This document shows, piece after piece, positions 1 through 7,851 of a stretch of DNA of 64,000 nt. This DNA comes from Actinoplanes italicus. Lineage in GTDB: Bacteria > Actinomycetota > Actinomycetes > Mycobacteriales > Micromonosporaceae. The DNA lies in the NCBI RefSeq assembly GCF_003001815.1, contig NZ_PVMZ01000030.1, positions 36,985 through 100,984 on the forward strand, written 5' to 3'. A program made the translations under genes and the position numbers. The notes below the pieces were generated by a model. It searched no databases, was not told where the DNA came from, and worked only from the letters and a program-made list of their open reading frames with translations. Each line of letters opens with the position of its first letter. Position 1 is the first letter of the stretch.

Positions 1-752
1 GCCTCGCCGCGTACGTCACCGATGCCCCGGTAGAGCGTGAGCGCCCGGTCCAGCAGGCTGGACTCCTCGCTGTGGTCGCCGGTTCCGGTGATCAGGCGGG
101 CGTGGGCCAGCTTCGCCCGGGACAGGTACAGGTCCGCCTCCAGCGTGGCCAGATCGCGCTCGGCGCCCGTCAGCGAGCCGGGGTCACCGGCGAAGGCTGC
201 CCGGTCGTAGGCGGCGGCCGCCCGGCGGATGGCCTCCGGCGCCGCCGCGACCGGTGCGTCGGCGTCCTTGCGGAGGTCCTTGCGCATCTGCTGGGAGACG
301 ACCCGGTAGCCGGAGGTGCGGTAGAGCTCGGCGGCCACCGGGTTGGCGCCGAACACGTTGAGTTCCAGTGCGGCCGCCCCGCGCGCTCGGGCCGCCTCCT
401 CACCGGCGGTGAGCAGTGCCCGGCCCAGCCCCTCACCGCGGCGGGCCTCGATCACGTCGATGTCGTAGATGAACGCGCAGTCGGCGACCCCGGCCGGGTG
501 GGTGAGCCCGATCCACAGACGGCCGACGAGCGACCCGTCGACCTCGCCGGCCAGCAGCAGCATGCCCTCGGTCCCGAGGCCGTCCGGCAGGCGGGACGCG
601 CTGTCCGCGAGGGCACGGTCGTAGGCGCCCTCCTCCGGCCAGTTACCGGCTCTGACCTTCTCGGCGGCATAGCCGACAGCGAGCTCGTGCTGCCACTGCT
701 GGTACTCCTCGGCGGTCATCGGGCGGACGGTCACTGCGGTCGGCTCGGTCAC
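1..752 (-). CDS. GNAT N-acetyltransferase with helical C-terminal extension (3' end outside window)
   Basis: The 251 visible residues begin with a GNAT fold. The acetyl-CoA pyrophosphate loop is RRGEGLGRALL (about residues 104-114), followed by the usual beta-strand and the NPVAAELYRTSGYR motif (137-150). After residue 165 there is an Ala/Leu-rich helical region that looks like a TPR-type repeat and runs off the left edge, so the protein is longer than a plain 150-180 aa GNAT. The start is taken as the GTG at 752; no clear ribosome site is visible and an internal ATG lies 11 codons in. The substrate cannot be told from sequence. The GNAT call is secure; the role of the C-terminal region is not. 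Confidence 0.85.
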   Translation of the reverse strand, partial: MTEPTAVTVRPMTAEEYQQWQHELAVGYAAEKVRAGNWPEEGAYDRALADSASRLPDGLGTEGMLLLAGEVDGSLVGRLWIGLTHPAGVADCAFIYDIDVIEARRGEGLGRALLTAGEEAARARGAAALELNVFGANPVAAELYRTSGYRVVSQQMRKDLRKDADAPVAAAPEAIRRAAAAYDRAAFAGDPGSLTGAERDLATLEADLYLSRAKLAHARLITGTGDHSEESSLLDRALTLYRGIGDVRGE

Positions 753-835
753 CCGGAAAACTTTATTCGCCAGACGTGTAGTAGACCGCCCCGCCCGTTC
801 GTCATGCCGGTGTGAGAGATACGAGAAACAGGGAC

Positions 836-1306
836 ATGGACCTGGTGACGGGTACGGGAGTGACGGTCGAACTCGTTGTGCCGCTACCACCGGAGCAGGT
901 GTGGGAGCTGGTCACGGCCGTCGACCGGATCGGCGAGTGGAGCCCGGAGGCGACCGGTGGCCGCTGGTGCGACGAGTCGCCGGGGCCGGTCACGGGTGCG
1001 CGGTTCACCGGGACGAACCGGTTCCCGAACGGGTTCGAGAGCACGGTCACGTGCCTGGTCACGGAGGCACGCGAGCCCGAGGTGTTCGCGTGGGACGTGC
1101 TCGACGGCAACGGGGCCACCGGGTCGTCGTGGCGGTACGAGTTGTCCGGCGGCACCACGCCGGGCACCACGATCGTCCGGCAGTCGTTCCGGCACGGGCC
1201 GGGTGTGACCGGCGCGCGGCTGGGCGGCCCGATCGAGGGTCGGCTCACGGTCCTCTGTAGCAACATGATGTCCACGATCAACGCGATGACGGGGGTTGCA
1301 CGATGA
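836..1306 (+). CDS. SRPBCC (polyketide cyclase/START-like) protein
   Basis: A 156-aa single-domain protein. It opens with the family pattern VELVVPLPPEQVWELV, and the continuing WSP, ARFTGTNRF and WRYEL segments fit the helix-grip fold that binds small hydrophobic ligands. The ATG at 836 is preceded by a weak purine run; a GTG at 812 would add 8 residues. Its stop overlaps the start of the next gene by 4 bases, so it is probably co-translated with the DGPF protein and the ECF sigma factor. Many SRPBCC proteins accompany such sigma factors, but a specific ligand cannot be assigned. Confidence 0.85.
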   Translation: MDLVTGTGVTVELVVPLPPEQVWELVTAVDRIGEWSPEATGGRWCDESPGPVTGARFTGTNRFPNGFESTVTCLVTEAREPEVFAWDVLDGNGATGSSWRYELSGGTTPGTTIVRQSFRHGPGVTGARLGGPIEGRLTVLCSNMMSTINAMTGVAR

Positions 1307-1644
1307 AGTACCTGATGCTGGTCTGCATCGATCCCGAGTTCACGCCGGGGCAGGACGACGGCAAGCCGGAGGTCGACGACTGGGCCGGTGAGATGGACGG
1401 CAAGGGCATCCGGCTCATGGGTGACCGGACCAGGCCGTCGAGCGCCGCCACCACGGTCCGGGTCAGGGACCGGGAGGTACTGGTCACGGACGGGCCGTTC
1501 ACCGAGACCAAGGACGTGATCTGCGGGTTCGACGTGCTCGAGTGCGAGGACCTGGACCAGGCGATCGAGGTGGCGTCGAAACACCCGATGGCCTGGACCG
1601 GCGCGATCGAGCTGCGTCCGGTGTGGCCGTGGGGCGTCGACTGA
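1303..1644 (+). CDS. YCII/DGPF-domain protein
   Basis: A 113-aa protein with the signature TDGPFTETKDVICGFDVLE (about residues 63-81), typical of the DGPF branch of the YCII family, a ferredoxin-like dimeric fold. Members are almost always encoded beside ECF41/ECF42-type sigma factors, and here the sigma gene follows 2 bases downstream. It overlaps the upstream SRPBCC gene by 4 bases (ATGA). The molecular role of DGPF proteins is unsettled. The context suggests a partner or target of the sigma factor rather than a stand-alone enzyme. Confidence 0.92.
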   Translation: MKYLMLVCIDPEFTPGQDDGKPEVDDWAGEMDGKGIRLMGDRTRPSSAATTVRVRDREVLVTDGPFTETKDVICGFDVLECEDLDQAIEVASKHPMAWTGAIELRPVWPWGVD

Positions 1645-1646
1645 CG

Positions 1647-2885
1647 ATGGACGACACCATCGCCGGAATCTACGCCGACGGGTGGAGCCGGATCGTCGCC
1701 ACGATGATCCGGTTCACCGGCGGTGACTGGGATCTGGCCGAGGAGTGCGCGCAGGACGCGTTCGCGCAGGCGTTGCGGGTGTGGCCGGCCGACGGTGTCC
1801 CGGACCAGCCGCTCGCGTGGCTGACGACCGTGGCGCGCCGTCGTGCGCTGGACCGGATCCGGCGTGCCGGGGTGGAGCGGGAGAAGCTGCGGGAGGTGGC
1901 GATGGAACCGGTGCCTCCGCCGTACGCCGGGGACGCCGACATCCCGGACGAGCGCCTCGAGCTGATGTTCACCTGCTGTCATCCGGCGCTCAACGTCGAG
2001 GCGCAGGTCGCGCTGACCCTGCGCAGTGTCGCCGGGATGAGCACGGCGGAGATCGCGCGGGCGTTCCTGGTGCCGGAGAAGACCCTCGGCCAGCGGCTGT
2101 TCCGCGCCAAGCAGCGGATCAGGCAGGCGGGCATACCGTTCCGGGTGCCGCCGGGGCACCTGTTGCCGGAGCGGCTGTCGGCAGTGCTCCACGTGCTGTA
2201 TCTGCTGTTCAACGAGGGCTGGTCGGGCCGGGAGCAGCTGTCGGTGGAGGCGATCCGGATCGGACGGACGCTGACCGTGCTGATGCCGGACGAGCCGGAG
2301 GCGCTGGGCCTGCTCGCGCTGATGCTGCTGCAGGACGCCCGCCGCGAGGCCCGGACCGGGGTGGACGGCGAGCTGCTGACCCTGGAGGAACAGGACCGGT
2401 CGCGGTGGGACCGTCGACGGATCGACGAGGGCGCGGCACTGGTCGAGCGGGCGCTGCGTCGCGGGCGGGCCGGGGCGTTCCAGTTGCAGGCGGCGATCGC
2501 GGCCTGTCACGCGACCGCGCCGAGCATGGACGAGACGGACTGGCCGCAGATCGTGGGGTTGTACGACGTGCTGCGGACGGTCGCGCCGGGGCCGGTGGTC
2601 GAGCTGAACCGGGCGGTCGCGGTGGCGATGGCCTCCGGACCGGAGGCCGGGCTGGCGCTGGTGGACACGATCGACGGTCTTGACGGCTATCACCTGCTGC
2701 ACGCCACCCGCGCCGAGCTGCTGGTGCGGGCCGGACGGGCCGACGAGGCCGCGAAGAGCCTGAGCCGGGCCGTGGACCTGGCGCCGACCGAGGCCGAGCG
2801 GCGCCTGCTCACCGAGCGGTCAGCAGCTTCTCGGCGAACCGGGCCTCGAACAGGGCCGCTCTCCGGACCACCGCCGGCAGGGTGA
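1647..2885 (+). CDS. ECF42-type RNA polymerase sigma factor with C-terminal TPR-like domain
   Basis: A 412-aa ECF sigma factor. Region 2 lies at about residues 19-45 (GGDWDLAEECAQDAFAQAL) and the region 4 helix-turn-helix at about 125-158 (MSTAEIARAFLVPEKTLGQR). A long C-terminal domain with TPR-like helices (NRAVAVAMASGPEAGLAL) replaces an anti-sigma partner, as in the ECF42 group. The ATG at 1647 follows the DGPF gene directly. The family usually ends shortly after a ..ERRLL.. helix; here about 24 extra low-complexity residues follow because the frame runs 77 bases into the opposing gene. It probably controls the SRPBCC-DGPF-sigma operon. Confidence 0.93.
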   Translation: MDDTIAGIYADGWSRIVATMIRFTGGDWDLAEECAQDAFAQALRVWPADGVPDQPLAWLTTVARRRALDRIRRAGVEREKLREVAMEPVPPPYAGDADIPDERLELMFTCCHPALNVEAQVALTLRSVAGMSTAEIARAFLVPEKTLGQRLFRAKQRIRQAGIPFRVPPGHLLPERLSAVLHVLYLLFNEGWSGREQLSVEAIRIGRTLTVLMPDEPEALGLLALMLLQDARREARTGVDGELLTLEEQDRSRWDRRRIDEGAALVERALRRGRAGAFQLQAAIAACHATAPSMDETDWPQIVGLYDVLRTVAPGPVVELNRAVAVAMASGPEAGLALVDTIDGLDGYHLLHATRAELLVRAGRADEAAKSLSRAVDLAPTEAERRLLTERSAASRRTGPRTGPLSGPPPAG

Positions 2886-3450
2886 CCACGAGGAAAGCGG
2901 CGATCGCGGCGTAGAAGGCGACGTTGGTGAGGTAGGCGTCGCCGAAACCCAGCAGCTCGGGCAGCTCGCGGTCGCCGTCGGGCAGCGACCAGCCCCACAG
3001 CACCCAGCTCAGGCCGCCGAGGATGCCGGCCCACCACGTCGCGACGACGGTGAAGGCGATCGTGCTCGGGATCCAGCGCAGGGTGGCGTGGGCCAGATCG
3101 CGCCAGGTCTGCCCGTCGATGAGCACGGCCCAGAGACGCGGCAGGAGGCGGGACACTTCAGACGTACGATATGAGGGGTTCTGAATCTCTCGTCCCAGGA
3201 CCCCGGCGATGCGCTCGCGCTCGGTGGCGGCGAAACCGCGGGCCTGCATGAGGGCGAAGAAGGTGAGTGGCACGCCCACCCAGAGCACCGCGAGACCGAG
3301 CCCGGCGGACATCGCCGTGGCACAGACGACGACGGCGGCCACCGCCAGCGGAAGGCCGGTCAGGACGTAGCGGGTGTCGGCGGCCAGCCGGGGCAGGACA
3401 CGGGCGACCGGGGCGGGTGTGAGGACCGGTTCGAGCTGCGTCGTCGTCAT
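2809..3450 (-). CDS. Membrane protein with actinobacterial putative sensor domain
   Basis: A 213-aa protein with four hydrophobic segments in two pairs (LTGLPLAVAAVVVCATAM and LAVLWVGVPLTFFALM, then TIAFTVVATWWAGILGG and TNVAFYAAIAAFLVVTL). This is the layout of the putative sensor region found at the N terminus of many actinobacterial histidine kinases, here without a kinase. ATG 3450 starts MTTTQLEP; the open frame continues 24 codons upstream without support. The 3' end overlaps the convergent sigma-factor gene by 77 bases. A signalling role is inferred only from domain identity. Confidence 0.75.
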   Translation of the reverse strand: MTTTQLEPVLTPAPVARVLPRLAADTRYVLTGLPLAVAAVVVCATAMSAGLGLAVLWVGVPLTFFALMQARGFAATERERIAGVLGREIQNPSYRTSEVSRLLPRLWAVLIDGQTWRDLAHATLRWIPSTIAFTVVATWWAGILGGLSWVLWGWSLPDGDRELPELLGFGDAYLTNVAFYAAIAAFLVVTLPAVVRRAALFEARFAEKLLTAR

Positions 3451-3521
3451 GCCGTAGACGCTATTCACGCGGGAGTCCGTTGTGGATATGGCAGGCTTCC
3501 CCTTCGATGGTAGTGCTGGCA

Positions 3522-4826
3522 CTACCTCCGGAGGATCTCCCAGTCCACCGCACCGTTCACGACCCGCGGCTTGTAGCGCCCCTCGTAGGGCTTCCCCGTC
3601 TCCAGCGACGTCGCGGTCCTCTCCAGCAGTTCGGCGACCGACGCGGGCCAGCGCTCGAAGTTCGTTCCGTCCTCGGGGTAGAACTCGCCGACCCGGCCGT
3701 GGCCTCCGGGCCGCTGGTCGACGACCAGGCTGCCGCCGTCACCCGCCTCGGCGAACGGCACGAAGTCCGGGTGCCACCAGGGTTCGGCCCATTCGCCGGC
3801 GGCACCCGCCAGCACCTTGCAGTTGACCTGCCAGTCACGGTAGATCTGGTCGACGCTCTCCGGGGCGAAGAAGGGTGGCAGGCTGAACCGGTTGCCGCCG
3901 TCGTGCCGCCGCAGTGACGCGACCAGATCGTCGGGGAACGCTACCGACATCCGCCGCTGGGCAACGTCGATCGAGGCGGACGAGGCCGGAGGTCGCAGGG
4001 AATCGTGGCTGACCGGCGCGTTGGCGGCCAGCCATTTCTCGATCCGCTGCCAGGCCCGGTCGACCCGGGCAGTGGCGGCCCGGCCGGGACGGCCGACGGT
4101 GACCGGGCCGGCGTGTTCGGGGCAGACGTCGGTGGAGAGCCGCTGACGCACCGACGGAACCGGGGGTGGCGCCGCCATCGAGAGGACGGCGGTAGGGGTG
4201 AACGACGTCGTGGCGGTCGTCTCGGTCCGATTGCAGAACGCCAGCCCGCACGGGGCAAGGACCATGACCGCGAAGACGCCGGCCAGGGAGACCACGAACC
4301 TTCTGCCGCTGATCGTTTCGGCTCGCGGCTCGGCCGGGAGCGGCGGCCGCGTCTCGACCGGGACCGGCCCGACGGGTTTCACCGAGAGGTCGCCGTCCTC
4401 GATGGTCAGCACCGACGCAGGGATGCCACGGCCGGAGAGCGCGTCGAGGGCCAGCGAGAGATGGTTCTCCGTGTCCTTCCCCGGGGCGGCCACCACCAGA
4501 ACGGGGGCGGGAAGCCGCACGGCCAGGTCGACGAGGGTCCAGCCGTCCTTGCCGAGCGGCAGGAGGAGCCCGGCGCCTCCGGAGATCAACACGAGGTCGT
4601 ACGCCCTGGTCATCGCACCGATGAGGTCCCGAGCCCGTTCGACACTCACACTCTCGGCATCGGTCAGGTGAAGGGCCCCGGCCGCCGGCACCGCATCTCC
4701 GGGACCGACGAGCACCGTCGCGACATGGTCCCCTTCGACCAGGGCCTTCACCGCGTCGTTCACCTCGATGTCAGCCGAGGTCGCCGCAATCACCCACGGG
4801 CCGCGGCCCGCCCATCCCCGCTCCAC
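3522..4826 (-). CDS. Dethiobiotin-synthetase-like domain, transmembrane helix and SUKH (SMI1/KNR4) domain fusion
   Basis: 434 aa in three parts. Residues about 10-150 resemble the SIMIBI/BioD-type fold (WVIAATSADIEVNDAV, DLVLISGGAGLLLPLG, VLVVAAPGKDTENHL), but the Walker A lysine motif is missing (TSADIEVN where GTDTGVGKT is expected), so ATP use is doubtful. A membrane helix follows at about 175-195 (VVSLAGVFAVMVLAPCGLAF). The C-terminal half carries a SUKH fold (FPDDLVASLRRHDG, PFAEAGDGGSLVVDQRPG, VGEFYPEDGTNFERW). SUKH domains bind other proteins and often act as immunity proteins. The start is a GTG; the downstream neighbour is unrelated. Confidence 0.8.
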   Translation of the reverse strand: MERGWAGRGPWVIAATSADIEVNDAVKALVEGDHVATVLVGPGDAVPAAGALHLTDAESVSVERARDLIGAMTRAYDLVLISGGAGLLLPLGKDGWTLVDLAVRLPAPVLVVAAPGKDTENHLSLALDALSGRGIPASVLTIEDGDLSVKPVGPVPVETRPPLPAEPRAETISGRRFVVSLAGVFAVMVLAPCGLAFCNRTETTATTSFTPTAVLSMAAPPPVPSVRQRLSTDVCPEHAGPVTVGRPGRAATARVDRAWQRIEKWLAANAPVSHDSLRPPASSASIDVAQRRMSVAFPDDLVASLRRHDGGNRFSLPPFFAPESVDQIYRDWQVNCKVLAGAAGEWAEPWWHPDFVPFAEAGDGGSLVVDQRPGGHGRVGEFYPEDGTNFERWPASVAELLERTATSLETGKPYEGRYKPRVVNGAVDWEILRR

Positions 4827-4835
4827 TCGGACACT

Positions 4836-5828
4836 TTAGACACCGGGAGTCCGGTATGCGGCCCCTGCCGGAACGACCGGCTCCGCCGGGACGGCAGGCT
4901 CAGCAGGCACGGCGGGCTCAGCGGGAACGGCAGGCTCAGCCGGGATGGCCGCGATACCGGCCAGGATCAGCAGGCCACCGGCCATCTGCAGCGGGGTGAG
5001 CGCCTCCCCGACCACGATCCACGCGAGCACCGAGGCGAACACCACCTCCAGCAGCCCGACGAACGACGCGAGCCGCGAGCCCAGCCGGCCGGAGCCGAAG
5101 ATCCCCGCCGCGTACGCCACCGCGGTCCCGAAGAACGCCACCACCATGAGCGGCACCCACCATGGAACGATCGCGCCGAGCAGCGGCACCTGGTCGAAGC
5201 GCGCCTCCATCGGCACCAGCCCGACCGCACCGGCCAGGCCCAGCGCGAGCCCGCCGAGCAGCAGCCCGATCCCGGCCAGCGCCACCGGCGGCAGCCCGTC
5301 GGAGGGCCGTGCCGCGACCACGAAGTAGACCGCGCAGCCGACCGCCGCCGCGAACGCCAGCGCCACGCCGACCGGGTCGACGGCGTTGATTGCTCCCGGC
5401 CCGATGACCAGGACCAGCCCGCCGATCGCGAGCACCGACCCGAGCAGCACCATCGGCCGGGGCACGCGCCGGGTGGTCACCGCGACCCAGATCACCAGCA
5501 GCAGCGGCGCGAGATACTCGACGAGCAGCGCCGTGGAGACCGGGATGAGCCGGATCGCCGCGAAGTAGGTGAGCTGCGTGAACGCCACCGCGATGAGACC
5601 CATGCCGAGGATGCGCCAGCGGCCGCGCCACAGTGCGTCCCATCTGCCGCGCAGGGAGAACACCACGAGCGGAAGCAGGAGAAGGCCGGCGACGAGCGCG
5701 CGGGCGGTGACGGCGGCGGCCGGTGACCAGCCCGCTTCGAGCAGTGGCTTGATGAAGGCGCCGGACGTGGCGAAGGTGGCTGCGGATGTGACCGCGGCGG
5801 CGAGCCCGACGAGCTGCGGCGATTTCAC
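4836..5828 (-). CDS. EamA/DMT-family transporter with repetitive Ala-Glu-Pro tail
   Basis: A 330-aa ten-helix protein with the two EamA repeats of the drug/metabolite exporter superfamily (first around AAVTSAATFATSGAF, second around LLEVVFASVLAWIVVGEALT). The GTG start has AAGGGGAT upstream. It is transcribed divergently from a CGNR regulator, a frequent arrangement in actinomycetes that suggests local control. The last 30 residues are an unusual PAEPAV repeat encoded by an 18-bp minisatellite and lie after the final membrane helix, presumably as a flexible tail. The exported substrate is unknown. Confidence 0.92.
   Translation of the reverse strand: MKSPQLVGLAAAVTSAATFATSGAFIKPLLEAGWSPAAAVTARALVAGLLLLPLVVFSLRGRWDALWRGRWRILGMGLIAVAFTQLTYFAAIRLIPVSTALLVEYLAPLLLVIWVAVTTRRVPRPMVLLGSVLAIGGLVLVIGPGAINAVDPVGVALAFAAAVGCAVYFVVAARPSDGLPPVALAGIGLLLGGLALGLAGAVGLVPMEARFDQVPLLGAIVPWWVPLMVVAFFGTAVAYAAGIFGSGRLGSRLASFVGLLEVVFASVLAWIVVGEALTPLQMAGGLLILAGIAAIPAEPAVPAEPAVPAEPAVPAEPVVPAGAAYRTPGV
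4872..4943 (-). repeat. 18-bp coding minisatellite, four units
   Basis: Four 18-bp units (for example AACGGCAGGCTCAGCCGG on the + strand) run head to tail. They encode four copies of the hexapeptide Pro-Ala-Glu-Pro-Ala/Val-Val at the C terminus of the DMT transporter. Because the unit is a multiple of three, copy-number change would keep the frame. Confidence 0.9.
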
Positions 5829-5849
5829 GGCATCCCCTTGTGATGGGCT

Positions 5850-5915
5850 AAATTACTTACGCCCCTGACGCTAGGCCGCTCTGGATAAGGAGTCAAATTG
5901 CTTTTTGCCCCTGAC
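5850..5915. promoter_or_regulatory. Imperfect direct repeat in the EamA-CGNR divergent region
   Basis: AAATTACTTACGCCCCTGAC (5850-5869) recurs as AAATTGCTTTTTGCCCCTGA (from 5895), the second copy spanning the TTG start of the CGNR gene. The spacing of about 45 bp in a 69-bp divergent region makes this a possible binding site. It could equally be a local duplication of the 5' end of the gene. Confidence 0.4.
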
Positions 5916-6440
5916 ACCGAGGAGGCGCTGAATTTCGTCGTGGACCTCGCCAACACCTCACCGGGCGCTTCCCGGTCCGGCGGCGACGAGCTGACGACCC
6001 TCGAACAGCTCGACGCGCTACTGGTCGGCTACACCGGCCGTAAGGACCGCGACAAGGCCGAGCTCGCCGCCGTCCGCGAGACCCGTGACCTGCTGCGCGA
6101 GGTCTGGGTGCTGGACCGCGACGACGCTGTCGACGCCGTCAACCGCATGCTCCGCGAGGCACACGCCGTGCCCCACCTCGTCCGCCACGACGACTACGAC
6201 TGGCACATCCACGCCACCGAACCCGACGCGCCCCTCGCCGAGCGCATCCGGGTCGAGGCAGCCATGGGCCTCATCGACGTGATCCGGATGAACGAGACCG
6301 GCCGCCTCCGCGTCTGCGGCGCCGACGACTGCGACGGCCTCTTCCTCGACCTCTCCCGCAACGGCTCCAAGCGCTTCTGCTCGGTCCGCTGCGGCAACCG
6401 CGTCAACATGACGGCCTTCCGGGCACGCAGGAACCGCTAG
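5898..6440 (+). CDS. CGNR zinc-finger (ABATE-type) transcriptional regulator
   Basis: A 180-aa protein with the N-terminal LFAPDTEEALNFVVDLANTS motif and C-terminal zinc finger C-x4-C-x11-C-x3-C (LRVCGADDCDG .. KRFCSVRCGNR), ending in the namesake CGNR followed by NMTAFRARR. CGNR fingers are DNA-binding, and the N-terminal domain is thought to bind a stress-related ligand. The TTG start is supported by AAGGAG five bases upstream. Divergent orientation to the DMT exporter suggests it controls that gene. Confidence 0.92.
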   Translation: MLFAPDTEEALNFVVDLANTSPGASRSGGDELTTLEQLDALLVGYTGRKDRDKAELAAVRETRDLLREVWVLDRDDAVDAVNRMLREAHAVPHLVRHDDYDWHIHATEPDAPLAERIRVEAAMGLIDVIRMNETGRLRVCGADDCDGLFLDLSRNGSKRFCSVRCGNRVNMTAFRARRNR

Positions 6441-6446
6441 ATCACC

Positions 6447-6806
6447 TCAGGAGACATACCAGTCAAAGACCTTCCAGCCGTACGGGGAAAGCATCGTCAC
6501 CAGCATCAGGGCACAGACCGTGGTAGCGGCCGCCAGCAGGCGCCAGTGGTCGTTGCCGGCCCGGTACTCACCGCCCCGCAGCAGGACCAGCCCGCCCACC
6601 ACACCGATCAGACCCAGCACCGGCCCGAAGAGCGTGGCCAGCACCGCGGGGATCGCCCAGGCCGGCGGCGCGTGCTCGGGAAAGGACTCGGCCTCGGTGG
6701 CGGCGAAGGCCACGACCCCGTAGAAGTAGGCGGCCGCCACGACCGTCTGGAGCACGACGAGAAACCAGGTCAGACGCCGGGCGGGAACGGTGACGCTCTG
6801 CTGCAT
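6447..6806 (-). CDS. Small four-helix membrane protein of unknown function
   Basis: 119 aa from ATG 6806 (MQQSVTVPARRL). Four hydrophobic segments are visible: WFLVVLQTVVAAAYFYGVVAF, IPAVLATLFGPVLGLIGVVGGLVLL, and a shorter pair near the C terminus (LLAAATTVCALMLVTML). I do not recognise the family. It is convergent with the CGNR gene (6 bases between stops) and divergent from the DUF1963 gene. An upstream frame extension of 13 codons exists but looks like promoter sequence. Confidence 0.65.
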   Translation of the reverse strand: MQQSVTVPARRLTWFLVVLQTVVAAAYFYGVVAFAATEAESFPEHAPPAWAIPAVLATLFGPVLGLIGVVGGLVLLRGGEYRAGNDHWRLLAAATTVCALMLVTMLSPYGWKVFDWYVS

Positions 6807-6850
6807 CGGGGCAAGATACCGTCCCGCACCGCCGCCTATGATCACCGGCC

Positions 6851-7783
6851 ATGACGCCGATCACGCCGCCGCTCCCACTCGACGTACTCGAGCTGTTCCC
6901 CGACCTGGCCGGGCATGCGGCGACCGCCACCCGGCTGCACCCGAGGCCCGGAGCGCCGACCATCGCGGACAGCTCGATCGGTGGCCCGCTGCTGTGGCCG
7001 GCCGACGAGCCGTGGCCGGTCTGCGAGGACGGCGGCCATCACTACGTGTTCCAGCTCAGCACCCCGGCGGCGGTCCACCGGAGCCGGGCGATCATCGCGG
7101 GGGCCTCCGGAGAACTCAACGACCTGACCGGCCAGGATCTAGGCCACCTGATCGAGCAGCCGATCTCCCTGGTCCCGGTGGCGCAGCTGTACCGCCGCGA
7201 CATCCCCGACTACACCGGGCCCGGCGACACCGATCTGCTGCAGGTGCTGTGGTGCCCGCTCGATCACCCGGAGGAGGGCTACAACCCCCGGCCCCGGGTC
7301 TACTGGCGGCGGACCGCCGACATCACCTCGCCCCTCAGCACGGCACCGGAGCCGCTGGTCGTCCGCGACGACTATCTGCCGGCGCCCTGCGTGGTCCACC
7401 CCGAGCAGGTCGTCGAGTACCCGTACCCCGACCTGCTGCCCGAGGATCTGCAAGCACTGGTCACCGCTTCGGAGGAGGACGAGGACGACGACGAGGTGAT
7501 CGGCTATTTCGAGGTGTCCCAGGCGCCGGGCTTCAAGGTCGGCGGTCACGCCAACTGGTCGCTCACCGACCCGGCGCCGATGGACTGCGCCGAGTGCGGC
7601 ACACCGATGACGCTGCTGTTCACCGCGGCCTCCTCCGAACGCAACGGCCGGGAGTGCGTCTGGGCGCCGTCGGAGGACACGCCGTTCACCCCGACCGGGA
7701 TCACCATCGGGCGCGGCTACTCGCTGTACGTCTTCCGCTGCCCGGCCTCGTTCGGCCACCCGACCGCGACCGCCATGCAATGA
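6851..7783 (+). CDS. DUF1963 (YwqG-like) protein
   Basis: A 310-aa cytoplasmic protein matching the DUF1963/YwqG pattern. Features are an early SSIGGPLLWPADEPWP segment (about residues 41-56), a central HPEQVVEYPYPDL region, and the characteristic GGHANWSLTDPAPMDCAECG (about 235-254), where the two cysteines and the Gly-Gly-His look structural or metal-binding. An acidic linker (EEDEDDDE) precedes it. The biochemical role of the family is unknown. It is transcribed alone, with an MFS gene 68 bases downstream. Confidence 0.85.
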   Translation: MTPITPPLPLDVLELFPDLAGHAATATRLHPRPGAPTIADSSIGGPLLWPADEPWPVCEDGGHHYVFQLSTPAAVHRSRAIIAGASGELNDLTGQDLGHLIEQPISLVPVAQLYRRDIPDYTGPGDTDLLQVLWCPLDHPEEGYNPRPRVYWRRTADITSPLSTAPEPLVVRDDYLPAPCVVHPEQVVEYPYPDLLPEDLQALVTASEEDEDDDEVIGYFEVSQAPGFKVGGHANWSLTDPAPMDCAECGTPMTLLFTAASSERNGRECVWAPSEDTPFTPTGITIGRGYSLYVFRCPASFGHPTATAMQ

Positions 7784-7851
7784 CCGTTCGCCGCCCTTCG
7801 AGTGGTAAGGGCCACCACCGCGGATCGGCCCGTACTCGATAGATTCGGTGG

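Noticed and set aside
4005..5726. A 573-codon plus-strand frame opposite the SUKH fusion and DMT transporter
   Set aside because: Antisense shadow rich in Arg, His, Gln and Asp with no fold; the minus-strand genes are clear.
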